From: an uncultured Chloroflexales bacterium
GTDB taxonomy: Bacteria > Chloroflexota > Chloroflexia > Chloroflexales > Chloroflexaceae
DNA: 64,000 bases
Direction: 5' to 3'
Assembly: GCA_937902315.1 (NCBI GenBank)
Contig: CALGUG010000055.1
Location: 222,256 to 286,255, forward strand
The translations under genes were made by a program, and so were the position numbers. Position 1 is the stretch's first letter, and each line of letters begins with the position of its first letter. Below, in pieces: positions 1 to 7,844 of this stretch. The notes beneath the pieces are model-generated. The model did no database searches. It was given only the letters and a program-made list of their open reading frames with translations, and was not told where the DNA came from.

Positions 1-1071
1 ATCACCAGCCAGCGCAGCGACGCTATCATCAACGGGGCCCACGCTGCCATGGCCGATCTGCTGGGCTGTGACCCCGACGAGGTGGTCTTCGGTGCCAATA
101 TGACCACCTTGACTTTCGCCTTCAGCCGCGCGCTCGGGCGTGAGTTCGGCCCAGGCGACGAGATCGTGCTGACCCGCCTCGACCACGATGCCAACTTCGC
201 CCCTTGGAAGGCGCTCGAAGAGCGCGGCGTGACCATTCAGGTGGTCGACGTCGATGTCGAAGACTGCACCTTGGATATGGACGATCTGCGCAGCAAGATC
301 AACGAGCGCACCAAGCTGGTCGCGGTTGGCTATGCTTCCAACGCGGTCGGCTCGATCAACGATGTCAAAGAGATCACACGCTTGGCCCACCAAGTCGGCG
401 CGCTGAGCTTTATCGATGCGGTGCACTATGCGCCCCACGGCGCGATCGATGTGCGCGATATCGACTGCGACTTTTTGGCTTGTTCGCCCTATAAGTTCTT
501 TGGGCCGCACTCGGGAGCACTCTATGGCAAGCGCGAGCATATGCAGCGTTTGCAGCCCTACAAAGTGCGCCCCGCCTCCAATGCGCTGCCCGACCGCTGG
601 GAGACCGGCACCAAGAGCCACGAGGCCCTGGCGGGTGTGACGGCTGCGGTCGACTATCTGGCCGAGCTGGGCCGCAAGGTCAGCGGCAATCAGGAAATGT
701 CGCGGCGCGAGGCCCTTGTGGCGGCTATGAACGCCATTCAGCTCTATGAGCGCGAGCTGGTGAGCAAGCTGATCGAAGGGCTGCTGGCTATTCCGGGCCT
801 GAGCTTCTACGGCATTCGCGATCCAGAACGCTACGGCCAGCGCACCCCGACTGTCGCGATCCGACTCGAATCGCACAGCCCGGCCGAGATCGCCCAATAC
901 CTGGGCTCACATAACATCTTTGTCTGGGACGGCAACTACTACGCGCTCAATTTGACTGAGCGTTTGGGGGTTGAAGAGAGCGGCGGTATGGTGCGGATCG
1001 GTCTGACCCACTATAATACTGTTGAAGAGGTTGAGCTGTTGTTGAAGCTGCTGCGCGAACTGGTTGGCTAA
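1..1071 (+). CDS. Cysteine-desulfurase-like class V aminotransferase, 5' end outside window
   Basis: The reading frame is open from base 1, so the gene starts upstream; about 356 residues are visible and roughly the first 40-60 of a usual 400-residue protein are missing. The fold-type I PLP signature is clear: the lysine of SPYKFFGPHSG (around residue 164 of the visible part) is the expected PLP Schiff-base residue, preceded by a conserved FIDAVHYAPHG segment carrying the aspartate that contacts the pyridine nitrogen. The composition fits the VC1184-like branch of cysteine desulfurase-like proteins rather than IscS or SufS; a dedicated SufS is encoded at 54457-55695. No typical RxGHHC active-site cysteine loop is visible near the C-terminus, so desulfurase activity is not assured and another beta-elimination or aminotransfer reaction is possible. 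No clear operon partner. Confidence 0.85.
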   Translation: MTSQRSDAIINGAHAAMADLLGCDPDEVVFGANMTTLTFAFSRALGREFGPGDEIVLTRLDHDANFAPWKALEERGVTIQVVDVDVEDCTLDMDDLRSKINERTKLVAVGYASNAVGSINDVKEITRLAHQVGALSFIDAVHYAPHGAIDVRDIDCDFLACSPYKFFGPHSGALYGKREHMQRLQPYKVRPASNALPDRWETGTKSHEALAGVTAAVDYLAELGRKVSGNQEMSRREALVAAMNAIQLYERELVSKLIEGLLAIPGLSFYGIRDPERYGQRTPTVAIRLESHSPAEIAQYLGSHNIFVWDGNYYALNLTERLGVEESGGMVRIGLTHYNTVEEVELLLKLLRELVG

Positions 1072-1491
1072 CAGCACCTATTTCGCTCTCTGAGCGCTAA
1101 GCTCAGAAGCAGTTTTGGGGTTGAAACAGGCGAGAGATTTCGTGCTGTGGCGCGGAATCTCTCAACCCTTACGCAGCCAGCACTCTTGCGCTTGATGGGC
1201 TTCACTCGACTGCGGTCTAATGAAATCTGTTCGTTTCGTTTTTGGGGTGGCCTTTCCGCACGATTAGCAGCCTCGTTTGGTGGGTGAGATGGTGGTAGCC
1301 GAAGGCGGACGCGCCAAGGACCGCATGGGAGCGAGGAACCTTGCCGCCAGCGTATGGCTGGTGCCAGTAGAGAGATCTGAGAAAATTGGAGCGGATTTTG
1401 TATCAAGCGCGTTTATAGCGTAGATTTGCTGTGTTCAGGTTGCATAGTGTCGAGGAGCCGACTGCGCTGCCGACCTGCTGGTTGAAGGTGT
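1072..1491. other. Intergenic region with hairpins and a REP-like repeat
   Basis: No credible gene. It contains a small hairpin (CTGAGC/GCTCAG, 1090-1106), a larger hairpin (GAGAGATTTCG pairing with CGCGGAATCTCTC, 1132-1163) that may end the upstream transcript although no T-run follows, and the first copy of the dispersed GGCGGA repeat at 1293-1348. Confidence 0.6.
1293..1348 (+). repeat. REP-like palindromic repeat, copy 1
   Basis: Begins TAGCCGAAGGCGGACGCG and ends with GCCGCC about 45 bases later, so the two ends can pair. Twelve further copies occur in the window. Confidence 0.7.
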
Positions 1492-2013
1492 ATGTATACT
1501 CTTGTAGAGCTAACAGATTATCCTCACACCGTACCGAGCTTGATCGATCTGTACCAGCGCGTCTGGTCGCGCACGGGCAGCGATTTTGCCGAGCGCTTCC
1601 AGCGCCATCGCAGCTATCCGGGCTTTCGCTGCTTGGTTGCTCTGCGCGACGAGCAGCTTGTAGCCTTTAGCTATGGCTATCAATCGCAAGAAGGCCAATA
1701 TTATAACGGTCTGCTTGCGCGCGCGTTGGGGCCGGAGCTGAGCCAGAAATGGCTTTCGGACTGTTTTGAGCTGGTCGAGCTGGCGGTTGAGCCAAGCGTA
1801 CGCCGCCAAGGTTTGGGCGCCCAGCTCTGCCAAAGGCTTTTGGCCGATCTGCCCTACCGAACAGCGATCTTAACCACCCAGACCAATAACGAGGCAGCCC
1901 GTGCGCTCTATACCCGCCTCGGCTGGCAGGCCCTGTTCGAGCCGTTTTATCCCAACACCTCGCAGCCTTTTGTGATTATGGTTAAAGAGCTCCAGGCTGA
2001 GCGGGTCGCTTAA
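1492..2013 (+). CDS. GNAT family N-acetyltransferase
   Basis: A 173-residue single-domain GCN5-related acetyltransferase. The acetyl-CoA pyrophosphate-binding motif A is seen as VEPSVRRQGLGAQL (about residues 100-113), after the LVELAV beta-4 strand; the conserved C-terminal NNEAARALYTRLGW segment (motif B) follows. Length is normal for the family. The ATG at 1492 is preceded by a GAAGG-like element 6-8 bases upstream. The gene converges with the minus-strand membrane protein at 2010 and their ends overlap by four bases. The substrate cannot be predicted. It is one of five GNAT genes in the first 10.5 kb. Confidence 0.88.
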   Translation: MYTLVELTDYPHTVPSLIDLYQRVWSRTGSDFAERFQRHRSYPGFRCLVALRDEQLVAFSYGYQSQEGQYYNGLLARALGPELSQKWLSDCFELVELAVEPSVRRQGLGAQLCQRLLADLPYRTAILTTQTNNEAARALYTRLGWQALFEPFYPNTSQPFVIMVKELQAERVA

Positions 2014-2651
2014 GGCTCTTCGACCAACGAGAGCATGCGTTGGCGCAAGACTTTGAGCTTGATGTCGGTGCCTTCGGGGCGAATGTAGATGTCGTCGCGA
2101 ATCTGGCTGATCTGGCTGCGAAATTCGCTGATGGGGCCTTTGTTGAGGTCGCCGCTGCGCTCGTAGGCGAGGGCTAAAGAGGCGTCGACGACCACCAGGG
2201 TGCGCTCGAATTCGGTGATGTCGTTTAGGCGCAGGGCGTTTTCGGCGTCGACCAGTTGGTTGGCGGCCCGCGCGATGTAGAGGGCGCTCCAGAGCTCGTC
2301 GACCCGAATCTGCAAGTCGAGCAGCTCTTGGCTCAGCACACGCTCGTCGGGCGGCAGTGCTGGGGTGCGAGTCGCGATCACAATCGTCGGCACAACTGCC
2401 AGCGTTGGGCCTGGGGTTGGGCGCACAACGGGTTGAATGCGTGGCTCGGGCTCGTGGCTAAACCAGATGATGGCCAGCGCCAGTGCCACTGAGACCAAGC
2501 TGGTTATCAGGTGTGGAACGATTTGATAGAGCCATTTGCGCCACTTGGGCGCGGTTTGTGGGGATAGAGAAGATGTCGCCTCCTGCTCGCTCTGAGGTGT
2601 AGGCGATTCGCTGATGGGCTTATCGGTCGAAGCGTTTTGTTCCTCTGTCAC
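2010..2651 (-). CDS. Hypothetical single-pass membrane protein
   Basis: 213 residues starting at a GTG codon. The first about 35 residues are Ser/Thr/Glu/Gln-rich, followed by a basic stretch (KWRKWLYQ) and one hydrophobic segment (LVSVALALAIIW, about residues 48-66), then a Pro/Thr-rich linker and an extracytoplasmic helical domain with no recognised family. Topology is probably N-in, C-out. A weak ribosome site precedes the GTG, so the start is uncertain. It lies downstream of the ANTAR regulator on the same strand, separated by a hairpin terminator, so the two are probably not cotranscribed. Function unknown. Confidence 0.6.
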   Translation of the reverse strand: MTEEQNASTDKPISESPTPQSEQEATSSLSPQTAPKWRKWLYQIVPHLITSLVSVALALAIIWFSHEPEPRIQPVVRPTPGPTLAVVPTIVIATRTPALPPDERVLSQELLDLQIRVDELWSALYIARAANQLVDAENALRLNDITEFERTLVVVDASLALAYERSGDLNKGPISEFRSQISQIRDDIYIRPEGTDIKLKVLRQRMLSLVEEP

Positions 2652-2676
2652 AGTGGCCTAACTATACAAACAAAGC

Positions 2677-2714
2677 AGGTGCAGGAAGCTTCAAGCCTAC
2701 TTCTTCCTGCACCT
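2677..2714 (-). terminator. Intrinsic terminator of the ANTAR regulator gene
   Basis: A perfect 12-bp inverted repeat (AGGTGCAGGAAG at 2677-2688 with CTTCCTGCACCT at 2703-2714), read on the minus strand and followed by the T-rich GCTTTGTTTG. It lies 20 bases past the stop codon of the response regulator. Confidence 0.75.
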
Positions 2715-2734
2715 AGGTTGACCCCCGATTACGG

Positions 2735-3316
2735 TTACTTCTCGATCTCGTGAGCAAGTAAGAGCGCTTGTGCAATTTCCTTCATCGACTTACGTGTATT
2801 CATCGAAAGCTGTTGGATCTTGCGGAAGGCTTCAGCTTCCTTGAGGCCTTGGCTGTCCATAAGGACACCCTTGGCGCGCTCGACCAACTTACGGGTCTCC
2901 AGCGTCTCTTTGAGGTCGGAGATTTCCTCATCCATTTTGAGGAATTCTTGATAGCGGGCCATTGCGATTTCGATTGCGGGCAACAGCTCGCCTTCACGGA
3001 AGGGTTTAACGATATAGTTTACAACACCCGCCTCTTTTGCCCGGTCGACGAGTTCGCGGTCGGAATAAGCTGTGAGCAAGAGGACTGGTGCGATCTTTTC
3101 TTCGGTCAACACTTTGGCGGCTTGGATACCATCGATCTTGGGCATTTTGATGTCCATCAGCACCAAGTCGGGGCGCAGCTCGCGCGCGAGGTGAATCACG
3201 GTTGCGCCGTCACCTGCCTCGCCAACTACGAGATATCCTAAACCGACCAGTGTTTCTTTAAGATTCATGCGGATAAGCGATTCATCATCGGCTATCACCA
3301 AGCGAATCTGTGCCAT
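2735..3316 (-). CDS. ANTAR-domain response regulator
   Basis: 193 residues in two parts. Residues 4-120 are a CheY-like receiver: acidic pair DDE near residues 10-12, phospho-acceptor aspartate in LVLMD (about 55), Thr/Ser in LLLTAYS (about 82) and lysine in IVKPF (about 104). Residues 130-190 form a coiled linker and an ANTAR domain (KLVERAKGVLMDSQGLKEAEAF), which in this family binds paired RNA hairpins and prevents premature termination. An AAGGAG ribosome site precedes the ATG. The cognate kinase is not adjacent, so this is an orphan regulator. Its targets should be leader RNAs with hairpin-terminator pairs; two such leaders occur in this window (3756-3849 and 21266-21345), but a link is only inference. 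Confidence 0.92.
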   Translation of the reverse strand: MAQIRLVIADDESLIRMNLKETLVGLGYLVVGEAGDGATVIHLARELRPDLVLMDIKMPKIDGIQAAKVLTEEKIAPVLLLTAYSDRELVDRAKEAGVVNYIVKPFREGELLPAIEIAMARYQEFLKMDEEISDLKETLETRKLVERAKGVLMDSQGLKEAEAFRKIQQLSMNTRKSMKEIAQALLLAHEIEK

Positions 3317-3755
3317 GGTGCCGCTCCTTCGGTAATCTTACTATGTATGCTTCATCCTTTTGAGTATATCACGAAAAACAGCAGACGGTCAATTCTTAGT
3401 ATTTGGCTATACAATAGCAAAAAGTATAGTTTATTGGCTTTGTTATTGGAACTTTACAAAACCATTACACCTTATAGAAGACCTTATGCGAGAAGCTATC
3501 AGAAATTTCAGACTTTAGACTGATGCCGATAGTTCTTAAGGCGTGATAGTGTGCTTGGGAGTGATTCTCATTAGCCTAATGGAAGTGGACCAGATCCTAT
3601 GTTGTTTGTAACTGTAAACACAATCAACAAGTTGAACGGGCAGGACCGCCAGCGCATGTTGGTCGGTCTGCGCGGGTTTGTTCAAGGGATCAGTGCGTCC
3701 ACTATCTGGAGACTGCGAAGTTGACACTTCATTGAAGTAAACAAGTCGCTTCCAG
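3317..3755. other. AT-rich intergenic region with a possible 41-codon ORF
   Basis: Bases 3350-3500 are AT-rich and contain promoter-like pieces (for example TTGGCT followed after 16 bases by TATAGT around 3404-3431). An unsupported 41-codon ORF runs from ATG 3599 to TGA 3724 on the plus strand. The segment around 3634-3690 can also fold (TTGAAC with GTTCAA enclosing smaller pairs), so an RNA function is equally possible. No recognised gene. Confidence 0.35.
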
Positions 3756-3792
3756 CCGTGGACGAGACTGAGATCTCAGTTCACGGTTTTTT
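3756..3792 (+). terminator. Intrinsic terminator 1 in the leader region
   Basis: Stem CCGTG/CACGG closing an inner perfect ACTGAG/CTCAGT palindrome, followed directly by six T residues (3787-3792). It sits between no annotated gene upstream and a small ORF downstream, so it ends or attenuates an unannotated transcript. Confidence 0.65.
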
Positions 3793-3803
3793 GTTGCCAT
3801 AAA

Positions 3804-3849
3804 GGCCGAACCGTGATGCATAGAGGATGTATGACGGTTTGGTCTTTTT
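3804..3849 (+). terminator. Intrinsic terminator 2 in the leader region
   Basis: Long hairpin: GGCC (3804) pairs with GGTC (3841-3844), AACCGT with ACGGTT and ATGCAT with ATGTAT, with a five-base loop, then TTTTT at 3845-3849. It lies 12 bases after the T-run of terminator 1 and 30 bases before a strong ribosome site. Confidence 0.7.
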
Positions 3850-3879
3850 GTATTTGTGGTTTTGCTGGAGGAGGTTGCG

Positions 3880-4062
3880 ATGCTTGAGATCGCTTGTGTG
3901 AACACGATCTGTGTGGCTCGAATCCGAAACGTGGCGTATCGTTCGACAGTCGTTGCGCCACAGGGTGTGCTTGACGACTGCTTGTCGCTAGGGACTGGCG
4001 GCGCAGCTTGGTGTGCTGCTAGGCCCACGTGTCGGGCACAACAGTCGCCTTTGCAAGGCTAG
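3880..4062 (+). CDS. Small cysteine-containing ORF (60 aa), possible leader or precursor peptide
   Basis: An ATG preceded by the strong ribosome site GGAGGAGG, seven bases upstream. The product has 60 residues with five cysteines (two near the N-terminus, one in the middle, two in the last third) and a GTGG stretch before the AAWCAARPTC segment. No family is recognised. It lies just after two intrinsic terminators and 48 bases before the methyltransferase gene, so it may be a translated leader, a regulatory peptide or a short structural peptide. The spacing, the ribosome site and the absence of any competing gene support it; conservation cannot be tested here. Confidence 0.4.
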   Translation: MLEIACVNTICVARIRNVAYRSTVVAPQGVLDDCLSLGTGGAAWCAARPTCRAQQSPLQG

Positions 4063-4110
4063 CGGGTTTAGGCTGCATGGTCGTGCGCGCCTAGACCCGA
4101 GGGAAGAGCC

Positions 4111-4878
4111 ATGGGTCTGCGCAGACAAACAGGTCGGAAGAAGGTTGAGACCAGTTGGGATGAGGTGGCGGATTGGTATGTGGGCTGGGTCGGCACTCAA
4201 GGCAGCAAACATCATCGGCGTTTGGCGATACCAAGCGTGATGGAGTTGCTGGAAGTGCGCCCTAAAGAGCAGATCCTTGATTTGGGTGCGGGTCCCGGCG
4301 TGTTGGCTGGCCCGATCGCAGAGCAAGGTGCGGTCTATACGGGCATCGATGCTAGTGAGCGCTTGATCCGTTTCGCCCGTCGACATCACGGAGATAAAGG
4401 ACGTTTTGTGGTGGGAGATGTGCGCCAGCTCGAGAGATTGCCCTTTTTGCGGGCCGGTTCGTTTGATGGGGCGGTCTTTATGCTCAGTTTGCAAGATATC
4501 GATCCTATCGAAGCGGCCCTACGTTCGGCGGCTTGGGCCTTGCGCACGGGTGGACGTTTGGTGCTGTTGCTGACGCATCCTTGCTTCCGCATTCCGCGCC
4601 AGAGCGGTTGGGGTTGGGACGAAGGGCGCAAATTGCACTACCGCCGTGTCGATCGCTACTTAACGCCCGTGGCTGTGCCGCTCCGCGATGGTGCAACACG
4701 CAGCTTTCATCGACCTTTACATATGTACATCAACGGTTTAGCCGAGTGCGGTTTGCTCTTGGACTGTATGCGCGAAATTACCAGCTACAAGCAGTTTCAC
4801 GAGCGGGCCGAGCAGCGAGCCGAACAAGAATTCCCTGTATTTCTCGCTTTGCGAGCGCGCAAAATCGCTAGCGGGTAA
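4111..4878 (+). CDS. Class I SAM-dependent methyltransferase
   Basis: 255 residues. Motif I for S-adenosylmethionine is ILDLGAGPGVLAG (about residues 54-66), with the acidic ribose-binding position in YTGIDAS and the post-motif segment FVVGDVRQL. A Rossmann fold of normal length follows, with the LRTGGRLVLLL strand typical of small-molecule methyltransferases of the UbiE/Methyltransf_11 type. GAGGGAAG lies upstream of the ATG. The next gene begins 23 bases downstream, so it is probably the first enzyme gene of an operon with the Eis-like acetyltransferases. Substrate unknown. Confidence 0.88.
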   Translation: MGLRRQTGRKKVETSWDEVADWYVGWVGTQGSKHHRRLAIPSVMELLEVRPKEQILDLGAGPGVLAGPIAEQGAVYTGIDASERLIRFARRHHGDKGRFVVGDVRQLERLPFLRAGSFDGAVFMLSLQDIDPIEAALRSAAWALRTGGRLVLLLTHPCFRIPRQSGWGWDEGRKLHYRRVDRYLTPVAVPLRDGATRSFHRPLHMYINGLAECGLLLDCMREITSYKQFHERAEQRAEQEFPVFLALRARKIASG

Positions 4879-4901
4879 GTTTTGAACTAAGGAGGTTCGC
4901 A

Positions 4902-6299
4902 GTGAGCGAAGTACAACTACATGAACAATCGTATCGTCGGCAGATCGATGAAAACCTCGTTTTGCGTTGGTCGAGCGCGGCAGATCGCGATGCGATTCTC
5001 GAGCTGTATGGCTATGTTTTTCGGCAGAAAGAGGACAGTCCTGCGCCGATCCCCTTGCTGACCTTTGTGAGCGACTTGTTGAGCGACAAGCATCCGTTCA
5101 TGTCGTCGAACGATGTAGCGCTGGTTGAAGATACCGCAAACGGCAAAGTCGTTGCTGCGACCGTCTTGCTGCGCCAGCCGGCCGAATACGGTGGCATCCC
5201 GCTGACCATGGGTCGTCCCGAGCTCGTTGCCAGCCTGCCGGAATATCGCAATCGCGGTTTAGTACGTTCCGTGTTCGAGCTGATCCACGCCCGTAGCGCC
5301 CATATGGGTCACGATTTCCAAGGCATCACAGGTATTCCCTATTACTATCGTCAATTCGGTTACGAATACGCTACCCCGCTGGAAGGTACGCTGCGTGTGC
5401 CCTTCGAGCGTATCCCCAAGCTGGAAGAGGGCCAGAGCGAAACCTGTAGCCTGCGCCCCGCGACGCTTGAAGACATCCCTCTCTTGATGGAGCTGGCTGA
5501 GCGCGAGCGTAGCTGGCCGCGCCGTGCCGCCGACCATCTGCCTCCTCAGCCGCCCATTCTCTCGGTGCCGATCCCCGAGCCCTATTGGCGCTGGATGCTA
5601 ACCAAGATGAGCCCGGCTATCTCTGATTCGTGGAAGACGCTGGTGGTCGTCGATAAGGCGGGCGAAGCGATCGGCTATGTGCTACATCGACCGCTGCGCT
5701 GGGGCAAGGAAGTGCGCATCGTCGGTATGTCGTTTAAGGAAGGTGTTGTGATACCCGCTCATCTGCCTTCGCTCTTGCGCGCGCTGAAGGCCTTCGCACC
5801 TTCCGTTTCGCCGGCGCGCGACGATCAGCCCAGCGAAGCCGATGCCTTCAGCTTTGTGTTCATCGGCCATCACCCTATAAACGAACTGTTGTCGCCCGGT
5901 TTCGGCGAGAAGCAAGGTCGGCAGTACGCTTGGTACCTTCGTGTGCCCGATCTGCCAGGCTTTATTCGCAAGATCGCTCCGGTTTTGGAACAGCGCCTAG
6001 CGGCATCGCTTTTGGCTGGCTATAGTGGCGAGCTCAATATCGACTTCTACCGCAGCGCTCTGCGCTTGGTCTTCGAGAATGGGCGCTTAGTCACTGCGGA
6101 GCCGTGGCGCAAACCGGTCTGGGACGCCAAGGTTCATGCTGGCTTCTATCCCTTGACCTTCTTGAAGCTCGTGTTCGGCTATTGCGACCTGAAGGCACTG
6201 CAGGCCGTATTCCCCGACGTTTGGGCTAACGATGAGGCGACGAAGTTGTTGGAGGTGCTCTTCCCGGTACAGCCGACAGCTTTGCTGCCTTTGGACTAA
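4902..6299 (+). CDS. Eis-like GNAT acetyltransferase, tandem copy 1
   Basis: 465 residues with the three-part layout of the Eis family: an N-terminal GNAT domain (about residues 15-150; CoA loop PEYRNRGLVR and the conserved YYYRQFGYEY), a second GNAT-like domain (about 160-300) and an SCP2-like C-terminal domain (about 330-465; LEQRLAASLLAGYSGEL). The start is GTG with a perfect AAGGAGG six bases upstream. It is followed by two homologous genes of almost the same length at 6390 and 7845, which share the N-terminal EQxYRRxLxxxLVLRWS pattern, so the set arose by tandem duplication. Family members acetylate amines such as aminoglycosides or lysine side chains; the substrate here is unknown. Confidence 0.88.
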   Translation: MSEVQLHEQSYRRQIDENLVLRWSSAADRDAILELYGYVFRQKEDSPAPIPLLTFVSDLLSDKHPFMSSNDVALVEDTANGKVVAATVLLRQPAEYGGIPLTMGRPELVASLPEYRNRGLVRSVFELIHARSAHMGHDFQGITGIPYYYRQFGYEYATPLEGTLRVPFERIPKLEEGQSETCSLRPATLEDIPLLMELAERERSWPRRAADHLPPQPPILSVPIPEPYWRWMLTKMSPAISDSWKTLVVVDKAGEAIGYVLHRPLRWGKEVRIVGMSFKEGVVIPAHLPSLLRALKAFAPSVSPARDDQPSEADAFSFVFIGHHPINELLSPGFGEKQGRQYAWYLRVPDLPGFIRKIAPVLEQRLAASLLAGYSGELNIDFYRSALRLVFENGRLVTAEPWRKPVWDAKVHAGFYPLTFLKLVFGYCDLKALQAVFPDVWANDEATKLLEVLFPVQPTALLPLD

Positions 6300-6389
6300 G
6301 TTCGGCAGCGGTGTGGGGATGTCAAGCGCATCCCCACACCTTGGCAAGGCGTGGCGCATTTCGAGCAGATGATGGGGTGGTGAGCGGAG

Positions 6390-7790
6390 ATGCAAACAGA
6401 ACGACGGCCATACGAGCAGGATTATCGCCGCGAGCTGGGCGATGGTTTGGTGCTGCGCTGGTCGACACCCGACGATTGTGCTGGGGTGCTCGAACTCTAC
6501 CATCTGGCCTTTCGCAGAAGGCCCGATGAAGCGCCGCGCAAGCATAGCGTCGCCTCGGTGAGCTGCATGTTTCGCGGCAAAAATCCCTATGTTCGATCTA
6601 CTGACTTCGCTCTGGTCGAAGAGCGCGCCAGTGGCAAGATTGTGGCGGCCAGCCTCTTGTACCAGCAGCCGATTCTGCTGGGCGGTCGGCCCGTCACGAT
6701 CGGCTGTCCCGAGATGGTGGCGACTCGTCACGAGTACCGTAATCGCGGTTTGATCCGAGCGATTTTCGAGCTGTTGCACGCTCGTAGCGAGGCGCGCGGC
6801 GATCTCTTTCAGGCCATCATCGGGATCGACTACTTCTACCGCCAGTTTGGCTACGAATACGCCCTTGCACTCAGCTCGATGCCGAAGGTGCCCTTTGAGC
6901 GCATTCCAGCGTTGCCTGAGGGTCAGGCCGAAGCTTTGCGCGCCCGCGCTGCCCGCTTAGAGGATCTGCCGAGCTTGGCTCCGGTCTTTGCGCGTGAGGC
7001 GAGCATTTTACGGCGTGTGACGCCTTCTAGCCCGGCTATGCCTGCGTTTGTGTGCGCGCCTTGGCCCGTGGAATTTCAGCGTTATCAGGTCGATTACGCT
7101 GCAACGGGGCTGCCCGCTTGGTTTAAGACGCTCTACACCCTCGTCGATCAGAATGACCAGCCTGTTGGCTTCTTTTCGACCGCTGTGGTGCGCACGGACG
7201 AGTGTGTCTATGTGACGAGTCTGATGCTGCGCGAAGATCTTTCTTTCGTCGAAGTCTTCGCGTCGCTCTTGCGGGCGATTGCGTCGATAGCTGATGGAGT
7301 CGCGCTTAGAAACGAGCAGGTGCCGCCGGCTAGCGCGCTCTGCTTCGACATTCCGGGCAGCCATCCGATCTATGAGCTGCTGGATGGGCGTTACGTCAGC
7401 AGCCGCGAGCGCGAAGCCGCTTGGTATGTACGGGTTCCTGATCTACCAAAACTGTTGCGGCTTATACGGCCTGTGTTGGAAGAGCGACTGGCGGCTTCGG
7501 CTATGGCTGGCTATAGCGGCGAGCTAAAGCTCGACTTCTATCGCGATGGTTTGCGCTTTGTGTTTGAGCGTGGAGCGATCACAGGGATCGAACGCTGGTC
7601 TAAACCGCTTTGGGAAGCCAAGCCAGATGCAGCTTTTCCCCCACTGCTCTTTCTGAAGCTGCTCTTTGGCTATCGAAGCCTGCACGAATTGCTGCCGATG
7701 TTTCCGGATCTTTGGGCCAGCGCTGAGGCGGAACGTCTGCTTCAGATCCTGTTTCCTGTTTTGCCGAGCTCGCTGCAAGTTATCGGCTAG
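6390..7790 (+). CDS. Eis-like GNAT acetyltransferase, tandem copy 2
   Basis: 466 residues and collinear with its neighbours: GNAT domain with HEYRNRGLIRAIF (CoA loop) and YFYRQFGYEY, middle GNAT-like domain, and SCP2-like end with LEERLAASAMAGYSGEL and LLFGYRSL. The ATG at 6390 has a GCGGAG element directly upstream. The 90-base gap from copy 1 has no terminator, consistent with cotranscription. In copy 2 the segment after the CoA loop reads FQAIIGIDYFYR, where copies 1 and 3 have GITGIPYYYR and INGIAYYYR; the three copies have clearly diverged and may have different substrates. Confidence 0.88.
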   Translation: MQTERRPYEQDYRRELGDGLVLRWSTPDDCAGVLELYHLAFRRRPDEAPRKHSVASVSCMFRGKNPYVRSTDFALVEERASGKIVAASLLYQQPILLGGRPVTIGCPEMVATRHEYRNRGLIRAIFELLHARSEARGDLFQAIIGIDYFYRQFGYEYALALSSMPKVPFERIPALPEGQAEALRARAARLEDLPSLAPVFAREASILRRVTPSSPAMPAFVCAPWPVEFQRYQVDYAATGLPAWFKTLYTLVDQNDQPVGFFSTAVVRTDECVYVTSLMLREDLSFVEVFASLLRAIASIADGVALRNEQVPPASALCFDIPGSHPIYELLDGRYVSSREREAAWYVRVPDLPKLLRLIRPVLEERLAASAMAGYSGELKLDFYRDGLRFVFERGAITGIERWSKPLWEAKPDAAFPPLLFLKLLFGYRSLHELLPMFPDLWASAEAERLLQILFPVLPSSLQVIG

Positions 7791-7844
7791 CTTCAGATCG
7801 AGGTATTACACTACTTTACTTACAGATCGGAGAACATATAGTTT

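Noticed and set aside
3756..3849. Known riboswitch or tmRNA/SRP/RNase P RNA in the leader region
   Set aside because: None of the conserved core sequences of those RNAs could be found; only the two terminator hairpins are supported.
3890..3925. T-loop-like GGCTCGAATCC that might mark a tRNA
   Set aside because: No acceptor stem, anticodon arm or D-loop could be placed around it.
3536..4494. Several minus-strand frames of 60-168 codons opposite the leader region and methyltransferase gene
   Set aside because: They lie antisense to a clear methyltransferase, have no ribosome sites and no recognisable sequence; composition is that of a shadow frame.
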